A stretch of DNA of 64,000 nt from Burkholderia sp. USMB20. GTDB lineage: Bacteria > Pseudomonadota > Gammaproteobacteria > Burkholderiales > Burkholderiaceae. The translations under genes were made by a program, and so were the position numbers. The DNA lies in contig NZ_JTAN02000001.1 of assembly GCF_000949135.2 (NCBI RefSeq), forward strand, positions 124,001 to 188,000, given 5' to 3'. The notes beneath the pieces were generated by a model that was given only the letters and a program-made list of their open reading frames with translations, searched no databases and was not told where the DNA came from. This document shows positions 7,911 through 16,099 of this stretch, piece after piece; the stretch's first letter is position 1; every line of letters starts with the position of its first letter.

Positions 7911-8969
7911 CTACTGTTTCGGCCAGATGTCGCCAACGGTGTAGCCCTCCGGGAACGGATCGTCGTGATCCAGCACGATGGTGTGGATGCCATGGATCCA
8001 GCTGGTTCCGGCCAGCGTCGGCACCACGGCCGCTTGCTCGCCGACGCGGGTCGTCTCTTCCAGGCGGCCGGTGAAGACGGTGCCGAGGATGCCCTGGTGC
8101 CGGAAGTCCTGGTGCAGCGGAAGCTCGCCCTTGGCGTGCAACACGGCCATCTTGGCGCAGGTGCCGGTGCCGCAGGGGCACCGGTCGATCGCGCCGGTCC
8201 AGGTGGCCGGATCGTCCCACGAAAGCGGCCCGGTGGGCATCGTCACCGCGTTCTTCCAGTCGGCGCGCGGGTCGTCGGTGGGGCCGGAGAGCTGGGAAAT
8301 CGTGATGCCGACGCCCGGATAATCGGGATGCGCAACCGGCAATTGCTCGATGGCGGCCTGCCGGATCATGGCCGAGATCCGCGCGATCTCCTTGCCGTGT
8401 TCGGGCTTCAGTTCCAGCCCCGGAAACTGGCGCACGTCTGCAATCGCGTAGAACATGCCGCCCCAGCCGACATCCACGCGAACCTTGCCCAGATGCGGCA
8501 CGTCGATCACGGCATCGAGATGCGCGGCAAATGCCGGCACGTTCCTGAACTTGACGCTCTTGACCTTGCCGTCCTTGCACTCGGCCGTGATGCGAATCAG
8601 GCCGGCCGGCGCTTCCAGCGTCAGCTCGGTCACCGGCTCCTGCATCGGCAGCATGCCCATTTCCAGCAGCACGGTGGCGACCGAGATGGTGTTGCCGCCC
8701 GACATCATCGGGTACTCGACCTGCTCCAGGATGATGTAGCCGGCGTCCGCGTCGGGGTGACACGGCGGCACGATGATGTTGCAACAGTGGGCCGGGTAGC
8801 CGCGCGGCTCGCGCAGCAGCAGCTTGCGCAGCCCGTCGTCATTGGCCTCCAGCCATTTCATCTTGGCCTGGACGGTATCGCCGGGAATGTGCGGGATGCC
8901 GCCGGTCACGACGCGCATCGGAATACCCGAATGGGTTTCCACCGCATGGATGCTTCGCTTGAAACCCAT
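7911..8969 (-). CDS. Proline racemase-family enzyme, probable trans-3-hydroxy-L-proline dehydratase
   Basis: 352 aa of the proline racemase/hydroxyproline epimerase family. Racemases and epimerases use two cysteines (MCGH and PCGTG motifs). Here the first position is Ser90 (MMSGGNT) and the second is Cys266 (DRCPCGTGTCA). A Ser or Thr at site one marks trans-3-hydroxy-L-proline dehydratases, which yield delta1-pyrroline-2-carboxylate, the substrate expected for the reductase encoded next. The family also contains cis-3-hydroxyproline and other variants. A divergent-regulator arrangement with the LysR gene upstream is absent: both lie on the minus strand, 100 bp apart. Confidence 0.85.
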   Translation of the reverse strand: MGFKRSIHAVETHSGIPMRVVTGGIPHIPGDTVQAKMKWLEANDDGLRKLLLREPRGYPAHCCNIIVPPCHPDADAGYIILEQVEYPMMSGGNTISVATVLLEMGMLPMQEPVTELTLEAPAGLIRITAECKDGKVKSVKFRNVPAFAAHLDAVIDVPHLGKVRVDVGWGGMFYAIADVRQFPGLELKPEHGKEIARISAMIRQAAIEQLPVAHPDYPGVGITISQLSGPTDDPRADWKNAVTMPTGPLSWDDPATWTGAIDRCPCGTGTCAKMAVLHAKGELPLHQDFRHQGILGTVFTGRLEETTRVGEQAAVVPTLAGTSWIHGIHTIVLDHDDPFPEGYTVGDIWPKQ

Positions 8970-9069
8970 GTGCTGATTTCCTCTTACGTCCCGCCGCCCC
9001 TGTGCGACGTAAAGAGAAATTTATGCCAGTTTCGTCGCAAACTTAAGCGACATTTCCTCCGGCATTCCT

Positions 9070-10044
9070 TCAACTTTTCGTTGAAGATGGCGCGGCGAGC
9101 TGCTGCCTGATCCATTGGCAGAATCGTTTGCACACGCTCGCGTCCGCCTTGTCCTTCCGCACGGACAGGTAATGGCCGCGATTCCTCATGATGGTCGAGT
9201 GCGGTAGCGGACGCACGAGGTCGCCGCTATCGAGCAGGTGCCCGACGAGATGATGCCAGCCCAGGGCCACACCCTGATGTGCGAGGGCAAGCTGCACGAT
9301 GGCCGGGTAGTCATTGCTGGTGAAGAGCTGACGCGGGACCTCCGCGCCCCAGCTGGTATCGACGTCATGCAGCGCCAGCCAGACTTTCCAGTCGATATGC
9401 TCGGAAATCTGCGAGCGGCCATAGGCGCTGAGATCCAGCAGCGACGTGTCCAGCAAGCCTGCGGGTGAGTTGATCGCGCCATGGCGCTGCAGATAGTGCG
9501 GCGTGCAGACCGGATAGACCTCGTCGTCGAACAGGTGCTCGCTGTCGTATCCGTCCCGCAAGCTGGCCAGCTTCGCGATGTAGACGTCAGGCTGCACGCC
9601 GGCTTCCATCGAGATGAAATTCTGCGTGGCCAGCACGGTGAGCTCGACATCCGGCTCGTCCTGCAGGAATTCAGGCAACCGCCGGTGGAGCCACAGCGCC
9701 GAAAACGCGGGTGAACAGCACACGATCAGGGTCTGTCGGGCGGGGATTCTCTTGCGCAGGCGTTCGGCCGCCTGGTGAAGATTGATCAGCGAAAGTTGGG
9801 CGGCATCCTTGAACATCTCGCCATCGGCCGTGAGCGCGACGGTTCTGCCGGAACGCACGAACAGCGACGTCCCGAGGTAGTCCTCGAGTTCCCGCACCTG
9901 CTTGCTGACGGCTGCCGGGGTAAGGTTCAGCGCGTTGGCGGCGCCGGTGAAGCTGCTGAACTTCGCAGCCGCGAGAAATGACTTGATGGCTCGCAGCGAA
10001 AGCGCGCCGACCAGGGTTTCGCCGATTTCGAATTGAGGCGCCAT
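9070..10044 (-). CDS. LysR-family transcriptional regulator (GcvA-like)
   Basis: About 324 aa. A LysR winged HTH lies near residues 18-60 (LRAIKSFLAAAKFSSFTGAA, then LNLTPAAVSKQVRELED), followed by a periplasmic-binding-protein-like effector domain. It lies just upstream of, and on the same strand as, the hydroxyproline-type operon, so it is the likely local activator. I chose the ATG at 10042-10044. A GTG start at 10080 adds 12 residues and cannot be excluded, since neither has a strong ribosome site. Confidence 0.88.
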   Translation of the reverse strand: MAPQFEIGETLVGALSLRAIKSFLAAAKFSSFTGAANALNLTPAAVSKQVRELEDYLGTSLFVRSGRTVALTADGEMFKDAAQLSLINLHQAAERLRKRIPARQTLIVCCSPAFSALWLHRRLPEFLQDEPDVELTVLATQNFISMEAGVQPDVYIAKLASLRDGYDSEHLFDDEVYPVCTPHYLQRHGAINSPAGLLDTSLLDLSAYGRSQISEHIDWKVWLALHDVDTSWGAEVPRQLFTSNDYPAIVQLALAHQGVALGWHHLVGHLLDSGDLVRPLPHSTIMRNRGHYLSVRKDKADASVCKRFCQWIRQQLAAPSSTKS

Positions 10045-11274
10045 GACGATTTGACCGATGCAAGGGATCCGGGACAGCACTCAAAGATGGAACTTTCCAG
10101 ATATGACACGAGATTTTGGTCCGATTCTCATATTCAGAGCGCTCGCGCGCCTGGCCATTGCGTTTGAACATTACAATGAGCGCCACCCACAAAGCCATGA
10201 AATACCGCTCGCCTCGCGAGCTCATGCGTTCTGCGGTGTCATCAACCTAACGGTGTCCGCGTGTCCTGAGTTACAGGGGCAACTCCAACGACTCAATGCT
10301 CAGAATGAGCGAAGCTGTCGGAAGCAGTTCGAACCCGACGACCGCGCCGCGATCCCTCGTTGATCGACGCGAGCTTGGCAGCGCCTGCACTCGACAAACC
10401 GGCGCCCCATGCCAGCCCGACCATCGGACGCGTAGGCTCCTACCGTACAGCCAATGCAACCTACGCCTGCGGGCTCTGAAGCACCCACCCGTCCGTTTTG
10501 AGCTTTCGCCGACGTGGGCGCCAGTCGTGCCCCAACGACATTCGGACCGCACTCGGGCAGTTCACCGAGCGATCACTGCTGCCTACGCGGCACCAAATAA
10601 CCAACAACGACGGAGAGCCTGCGCTTCACCGCTCCTCTGGTCAGCAGCCGCGCAGCGGCCGCAACACTGGATTCGCGCGCCCGGGCGATATGCTTACGTA
10701 AGCATATCCTTTTGAAAGTCGAGCATATCTACGGGTGAGGATATGTTTCCTTGAGAATTGCTTGTGAGGATATCCTCACGTGAGCAGAACCGGAATGGCC
10801 AGAGCCCCTGCCAGCTGTCGCTGGCAGCCCTTCCACCATTCCGTGGTCGAATGGTTCCGATAGACGTTCGGGTCGCGGCTCTATCTTCGCCACCGCACCG
10901 GACTGTCTCAACCCTACCCCCGTGGTCGTCCGGATTTCCCCAGCGCGCCACCGGTCATGCCCGTCCGCGCCAGCGGTCACTCACCGAAGCCCTTCAATCG
11001 GAAGGGGCGGCCCTCTCGTCGGGCGGCTCGTGCTCGGCCGACGCGTGACGGGGAGTATAGTGTTCGAAATGCCTCATCCAGCAAAAAATTGCATGGGGAA
11101 TTCGGCTCAGAAGATCTCCTTTGCATCGAAAGATCTTTTCGGCTCAACCCCGAGAGAGTTATGTTCCGTTGAACGTCGGCACGCGAAAGTTCGGCTTCTC
11201 CAAACGCTCGTTGCACCCGCAGTGTCTTGTCGGAGGCTGGATATCGCAGTTGATCGCATTACCGTGGAGAAGCA
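10045..11274. other. 1.2-kb stretch without a supported gene (island boundary region)
   Basis: Open frames here on both strands have Arg/Cys/Ser-rich shadow composition and no recognisable domains. The notable content is the palindrome cluster at 10687-10779 and an AT-richer promoter-like zone at 11040-11160 before the AbiJ-like gene. A TGTCATC at 10237-10243 matches the first seven bases of the transposon right end but has no TnsB-site repeats behind it. Confidence 0.5.
10687..10779. promoter_or_regulatory. Cluster of ATAT-centred palindromes and half sites
   Basis: A perfect 22-bp palindrome (10687-10708, GATATGCTTAC and its complement) is followed by a half site AGCATATC (10722-10729), then GTGAGGATAT (10735-10744), then the perfect 16-bp palindrome GTGAGGATATCCTCAC (10764-10779). 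All share an RSATAT core. This looks like an operator or protein-binding array, but no adjacent gene explains it. Confidence 0.5.
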
Positions 11275-12705
11275 ATGCAGGCTTCACTCGTTCCTCTCGA
11301 CACGTTGAGGGAGCATATTGCGCGGGCGGTCGCATCAGCCAAGGCCTATGAAATTCCCGACGCATGTATCCGCCTGGGGATTCAACAGGCGGTCGAAGAA
11401 AGCGACGCACCGGAAGCTTTCAACAGCAAGCGGCTGTACGTCCGGCGCCGCATCCTCACCTGGAGCGAGAAAGCCCTCCTCGACTTGGCAGCGCGGGTGC
11501 TGCGCGAGTACCCATCGGAGGATCTCGCGGAGGCGGTGAGCGAGATGACGGTCCATGCAGAACACCGAATAAGCGAACTGGTCCGGCGTGATGTGCTCAA
11601 GGCCATGAACCACTTGGCATCCCTGTTCGGCGAACTGCCATTGCTTAACTGCCTCAGCGAGGTATTCGGTGTCTCGGTCATCCGTGACGATCCGGATGGA
11701 CTGCTCGGTCGCGCCAGTCTGCAAGGGCAAATAGTCCAGCACTGCCTGGACAACGACGACTGGTCGCACGAAGAATTGCTGACCCGATGCGGCGCACTGA
11801 CGTGCAGCCAGACGCGCTTCTTCGAGCTGCTGGCCAAGCTTCTGCACCCCATGACACGCCGCGACGTGGAGCAGACGGAGTTGGCCACCGCAATTAGCGC
11901 AGCGTTAAGGCGGGACGGCTTCACGGTTCGGCAGACCGGCGTCGAGTCCGGGTACGCCCTCTACGGCGTGGTCCGGTCGCAGGCTGGTGTTGCCGGAGCG
12001 ATGAAGAACCTGATCTTCGCGTCCATCGGCGAAAAGCCGGAGCTGGTTTTTCGCGACGCGGTCAATAACGACGTCGAGATCGTCAAGCATGCCGACAAAG
12101 TGCTCGTCTTCAATCGGCCCTTGCCGAGTTCGGGCCTCCTGCTCTGGAAAGATCTGCGGGACTGGTATGCCGAAATGTACGGCATCGCCGACCCCGGCAG
12201 CGCGAAGGATCAGCTATTCCGACGGCTTCGCCAGGCCGTCCTCAGTGCCCGCTCTGCGGGGGAGTTAGCGGTGTTTCAAGGCTACTACGAGCGCTACGGT
12301 GTTTCGCTTGGCGACCGGTTGCCGGCTCTCATCCCGCAGGTCTATGTACACTACGACCCATACACCCGGCGCCAGCGCGGCGATGAGCTGTTCCTGGCGC
12401 GCCAGCGCATGGACTTTCTGCTGATGCTGGAGCAAGGTGTGCGCATCGTGATTGAGATTGATGGGCGCCATCACTATGCAGTGCAGGATTCTTTGGCGCC
12501 GGGTCGGTTCATCGCGAACGCCCAGCGATACGCAGAGATGGTAGCGGAGGACCGTCGCCTACGGCTGATGGGATACGAAGTCTATCGCTTCGGTGGGCAT
12601 GAATTCCTCGACGTCGACCTTGAACACCGCAAGGTCGGCCCGCACGCACTGCAATCCGTCGCCGAGTTCTTCGATAGGTTGTTGGCTAGGCATGGCGTCC
12701 GGTGA
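11275..12705 (+). CDS. AbiJ-like N-terminal domain with C-terminal PD-(D/E)XK-type nuclease domain, putative defence protein
   Basis: 476 aa. The first ~110 residues (YVRRRILTWSEKALLDLAAR, then HRISELVRRDVLKAM) resemble the AbiJ-NTD group found in abortive-infection proteins. The C-terminal part has a nuclease-like core: Asp380 in RMDFLLMLE, then Glu394-x-Asp396 in IVIEIDGRHHY, as in DUF559/Vsr-like PD-(D/E)XK folds. The natural reading is a cytoplasmic sensor-nuclease that acts on phage infection (inference). The ATG at 11275 has GGAGAAG upstream. It converges with the TcmP gene at 12844, with a 138-bp gap. The AbiJ assignment is from pattern memory; the nuclease core is clearer. Confidence 0.65.
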   Translation: MQASLVPLDTLREHIARAVASAKAYEIPDACIRLGIQQAVEESDAPEAFNSKRLYVRRRILTWSEKALLDLAARVLREYPSEDLAEAVSEMTVHAEHRISELVRRDVLKAMNHLASLFGELPLLNCLSEVFGVSVIRDDPDGLLGRASLQGQIVQHCLDNDDWSHEELLTRCGALTCSQTRFFELLAKLLHPMTRRDVEQTELATAISAALRRDGFTVRQTGVESGYALYGVVRSQAGVAGAMKNLIFASIGEKPELVFRDAVNNDVEIVKHADKVLVFNRPLPSSGLLLWKDLRDWYAEMYGIADPGSAKDQLFRRLRQAVLSARSAGELAVFQGYYERYGVSLGDRLPALIPQVYVHYDPYTRRQRGDELFLARQRMDFLLMLEQGVRIVIEIDGRHHYAVQDSLAPGRFIANAQRYAEMVAEDRRLRLMGYEVYRFGGHEFLDVDLEHRKVGPHALQSVAEFFDRLLARHGVR

Positions 12706-12843
12706 TTGGCGTCAAGCATCCGATCGACGAGAGTCCGCAAGCCCTTATCGTCACACTGCCGCACAAGCCCACCAGCGTGCGCCGTACGCTGGATGGATTC
12801 CAGTAGGCGTCAGCTTTGCAGCCGGCTGCGGACAGCTCTGGCG

Positions 12844-13668
12844 TCAAAAGAGACTTCGTGTTTCCAGCTGACATGCTTCACGCCACAACTTATCCGCGAG
12901 CGGGTGTCGAGCAATAAGGCATAGCCAATACATGGTCGATTCCTTGCTGTTCCGGACCGGGTACATCGTGTCACAAACGTGCATCCCCGCCTTGCTCACC
13001 AGGGTTCTCCAGTGCCCGACGAACGCATCCCGCATTGCATGCTTGGAGCTCTGTTTCTTCACAACGTAACGCCAGCCGGGAGCGAAGTTATCCAGCGGCG
13101 AGTGGCCCGCTTCAAGGCCCGCCGCAATGTTGCGTTGGATATCGCCAGTGCTGAGATGAACCACGATGTCCATCGTGGGCTTGGTGGCGAGCTTCTCGAT
13201 GATAGAGAAATGCAGATGTCCCGCGTTGAACGGATCGAGCAGTGCGAGATGGAAGCCACGGTCGTTGAGCTGCGGCAAGACCCAGTCAACGGTTTCATCA
13301 GCACGACCGGCTTTGGACTTGAGCGGCACACCGTGCGTGCGCAACCGTGCATCGCACGCGGCGAGGAATTCCGGATTCGCGTCGGCGATGAAAAAGTCCG
13401 AAAAAGCCCCCCGTTTCTGCTGAGCGATTTGCCACGCGGCGAGCGGCCCACCGTCCTGAAACGTGTCGGTATGTTTGATCTTGACGCGGCCGGTTCCGGC
13501 GAAGAGGTCGATGTATGTGCGCTGGCTCGTGAATTTCTGTCGTGCAGCCCAGGACGCATCGATGTATCGCTTGATGATCCGATGTTTCTCCTCCGTCACC
13601 CAGCGCCCCACTACCATGGCCGGGAGTCCGTCGAGCGGGTCAGGTACAACCTTTTCCTCATCTTTCAC
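12844..13668 (-). CDS. tcmP: Three-Cys-motif partner protein TcmP (short form)
   Basis: 274 aa. TcmP proteins are methyltransferase-fold partners encoded beside three-Cys-motif (Gp37/Gp68, DUF5131) proteins, and their biochemical role is not established. Visible features are a SAM-type motif, TYIDLFAGTGRVK, a downstream FHLALLDPFNAGHLHF, and a conserved entry segment PAMVVGRWVTEEK. I preferred the GTG at 13666-13668 because GGGGGAA lies 4 nt upstream. A longer GTG start at 13749 would leave only 46 bp for the divergent promoter of the three-Cys gene. With that gene and a second TcmP it forms a bidirectional three-gene unit. Confidence 0.82.
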   Translation of the reverse strand: MKDEEKVVPDPLDGLPAMVVGRWVTEEKHRIIKRYIDASWAARQKFTSQRTYIDLFAGTGRVKIKHTDTFQDGGPLAAWQIAQQKRGAFSDFFIADANPEFLAACDARLRTHGVPLKSKAGRADETVDWVLPQLNDRGFHLALLDPFNAGHLHFSIIEKLATKPTMDIVVHLSTGDIQRNIAAGLEAGHSPLDNFAPGWRYVVKKQSSKHAMRDAFVGHWRTLVSKAGMHVCDTMYPVRNSKESTMYWLCLIARHPLADKLWREACQLETRSLF

Positions 13669-13761
13669 GTGTTCCCCCGTATGCGTCGCTGATCGAGCGC
13701 CTTTCCTGACTCTCGCATGGCACTGCCCATCCCGCTCCTTTTTCGGCACATCGGAGAAGGG

Positions 13762-13767
13762 TACAAT
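13762..13767 (+). promoter_or_regulatory. Possible -10 element for the three-Cys-motif gene
   Basis: TACAAT, 28 bp before the ATG at 13796. No clear -35 element was identified. It lies within the divergent gap shared with the short tcmP. Confidence 0.35.
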
Positions 13768-13795
13768 AACGCGTTAGCTCATTCACGCGCAGGCA

Positions 13796-14653
13796 ATGGG
13801 AAAAGATTCTCGCATCGAGTGGACGCATCATACCTTCAACCCCTGGTGGGGTTGTGTCAAGGTATCGGCGGCCTGCGATCACTGCTACGCGGAGACGTGG
13901 GCAAAACGCCTCGGAGAAGGACTATGGGGCCCCCACACCCCGAGACGCTTTTTCAGCGACGCCCACTGGAAAGAACCTCTCAAATGGGATAAGGACGCTG
14001 CCAAGGAAAAGGTCCGCAGACGTGTATTCTGCGCGTCGATGGCCGATGTGTTTGAGAACCGCCCCGACTTGGTTGCTGAGCGTCGGCGGTTGCTTGACCT
14101 TATCGCCCAGACGCCAAACCTCGACTGGCTGCTCCTCACGAAGCGAATCCACCTGGTCCGCAAGCAATTGCCCAAAGGATACGATTTCCCGAAAAACGTC
14201 TGGCTTGGAACGACGGTCGAAGACCAGGCGACGGCACACAAGAGAATCAAGCACCTATTGGAATTCTCATCGCCCGCCGTGAGATTCCTCTCCTGCGAAC
14301 CGCTTCTGTCGGCCGTCGACCTTTCGCCGTATCTGGTACGGAACGACAAAGGCAACCGTGTAGACTGGGTAATCGCTGGAGGCGAGTCCGGCCCGCAGGC
14401 GCGCCCGATGGACCCGGCTTGGCCCGCGGCTTTGCAGCGTCAATGTGCTCGAGCGAAAGTGCCGTTCCACTTCAAGCAATGGGGACATTGGGCGCCTGTC
14501 GACCAAGTGACTGACGTCCTGAAAAAAAACACCCCCATCCGGGTTATCCGGCAGGACGGCACCGAAGTCTCCGTCGCGGCTATCGGCAAAGGCAAGGCGG
14601 GAAGAGTTCTGGCCGGCAAACACTGGGATCAATTTCCGCGCGTTGTCGTTTAG
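13796..14653 (+). CDS. Three-Cys-motif protein (phage Gp37/Gp68 family, DUF5131)
   Basis: 285 aa. It starts SRIEWTHHTFNPWWGC, and the three conserved cysteines are Cys20, Cys27 and Cys30 (C-x6-C-x2-C, ending HCYAE), resembling a radical-SAM-like or metal-binding cluster. Further family motifs are FCASMADVFE, LTKR, VWLGTTVEDQ, FLSCEPLL and WVIAGGESG. The family occurs in phages and in genomic islands, typically with a TcmP partner. The reaction is unknown. It is divergent from one tcmP and 30 bp upstream of another. Confidence 0.9.
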   Translation: MGKDSRIEWTHHTFNPWWGCVKVSAACDHCYAETWAKRLGEGLWGPHTPRRFFSDAHWKEPLKWDKDAAKEKVRRRVFCASMADVFENRPDLVAERRRLLDLIAQTPNLDWLLLTKRIHLVRKQLPKGYDFPKNVWLGTTVEDQATAHKRIKHLLEFSSPAVRFLSCEPLLSAVDLSPYLVRNDKGNRVDWVIAGGESGPQARPMDPAWPAALQRQCARAKVPFHFKQWGHWAPVDQVTDVLKKNTPIRVIRQDGTEVSVAAIGKGKAGRVLAGKHWDQFPRVVV

Positions 14654-14683
14654 TTCGCTCAATCTATCCCGAAGGTCCCCACC

Positions 14684-15955
14684 TTGGCAAAACGTCACTA
14701 CGATTGGACCAACGGTCCAGCTGAGCTCGAACCGCACAGCCTGACGAAACACCAGGTACTTGTTGACTATCTGATTCGCTATTTCCAGCAACGCCTGCTC
14801 AACGCCCGTGGACGCGACCGCTTCCGCATCACCTTGGTTGATGGCTTCTGCGGTGGTGGGCGATATCAGGTGAATGGAACGGGAGAACTTGTACTGGGTT
14901 CGCCTTTGCGCCTGCTACAGGCTGTAAAAGAGGCGTCGTTCAAGATAAATGAGGACCGCCCGAAAGCTATTCTGTTCGATGTGCGATACGTCTTCATCGA
15001 CAAGGACAAGAAGGCGCTCGGACATCTGCGTGAAGTCTTGCGTCAGGAGGGCTACGAGCGGGAAATCGGCGACACCATTCACATCATGCATGCGGAGTTC
15101 GGTGCGGCAGTCGACGAAGTTCTCGCCCGCGTCGCTCAGCATACGCCTCGCTCTGGCACCGCGCTGTTCTTCCTCGATCAATACGGTTATGCAGAGGTAC
15201 CAGCAACACTGATCCGCAAGATCTTCGCCAGTGCCCGCGACGCGGAAGTCGTTCTGACCTTTCATGTGTCGTCGTTCGCGACGTACACGAATGACGAGCT
15301 TGCCAGAAAAATTTCGTCAACCTTGCAAGTCGACATCTTCAAACGTTTGGGCGGCAGGTCAATCGACGAAATCAAACAGAACGAAGCGGACTGGCGAAGG
15401 TTCATTCAGGCCGCCCTCTACGAAGCTCTGGTCGACGGCTGTGGGGCAGGCTTTTTTACCCCCTTCTTCATTCGCGGTACGGGCGCGGGCCACGGTGAAT
15501 ATTGGCTTGTACATCTGTCCCAGCATCACCGGGCTCAGGACGTTATGAAGCAGGTTCACTGGCAGCACAGCAATCACTTCGTCCACTACGGTGGCGCCGG
15601 CCTCGACATGCTTGCCCCTCAGACTATGGGTTTCCTGCAAGATTTCGATGGAGGCTTCAGGTTCGATGACGTTGCGCGTGCGAAGTCGGACAAGGAACTC
15701 GTCGGTCAACTCGCAAGACGGATCTTCGACCAAACCAATCCCAAACCATTCTCCTTGGTCTTCTCGGAAACGTGTAATGGCTCCCCTGCGACGGCATCAA
15801 TGTATAAGGATGCACTGGCCATTCTGATATCGGAAGGAGAAGCAACGGTGCGTTCGGCGGATGGAAAACCTCGATATCGCGCGCGATATATGCGCGACAC
15901 CGATGTAGTAGACAAGCCGAAACAGTTCAAACTGTTCCTCGGGAACAACCTGTAG
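14684..15955 (+). CDS. tcmP: Three-Cys-motif partner protein TcmP (long form)
   Basis: 423 aa, the usual size for the family. A SAM-binding-like motif, ITLVDGFCGGGRYQ, lies near residues 49-62, and an FFLDQYGYAEVP acceptor-like motif lies near 162-173. The central TFHVSSFATYTNDE and the C-terminal half, which probably binds the partner or a nucleic acid, are family features. The start is a TTG at 14684 with GAAGG upstream. An operon with the three-Cys gene is likely. That two different TcmPs flank one three-Cys protein is unusual. Confidence 0.87.
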   Translation: MAKRHYDWTNGPAELEPHSLTKHQVLVDYLIRYFQQRLLNARGRDRFRITLVDGFCGGGRYQVNGTGELVLGSPLRLLQAVKEASFKINEDRPKAILFDVRYVFIDKDKKALGHLREVLRQEGYEREIGDTIHIMHAEFGAAVDEVLARVAQHTPRSGTALFFLDQYGYAEVPATLIRKIFASARDAEVVLTFHVSSFATYTNDELARKISSTLQVDIFKRLGGRSIDEIKQNEADWRRFIQAALYEALVDGCGAGFFTPFFIRGTGAGHGEYWLVHLSQHHRAQDVMKQVHWQHSNHFVHYGGAGLDMLAPQTMGFLQDFDGGFRFDDVARAKSDKELVGQLARRIFDQTNPKPFSLVFSETCNGSPATASMYKDALAILISEGEATVRSADGKPRYRARYMRDTDVVDKPKQFKLFLGNNL

Positions 15956-16099
15956 AAATTCGCGCCGTCATTTCGCTTACTGGCTACGCGCATCTGGCTG
16001 GCCGATGTGTTTCGCAGGCACATCCTCTGGCAGCCCGCGCGGCAAGAACCAAGGCGTTCGATTTCGATCGAGGGCGCCTAATGGTCCGTGAGCAACACG

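Noticed and set aside
10237-10243. TGTCATC as the left transposon end
   Set aside because: Seven matching bases only; none of the 19-bp TnsB-site repeats follow.
10271-10715. Overlapping frames on both strands before the palindrome cluster
   Set aside because: Shadow-like composition on both strands and no start sites.
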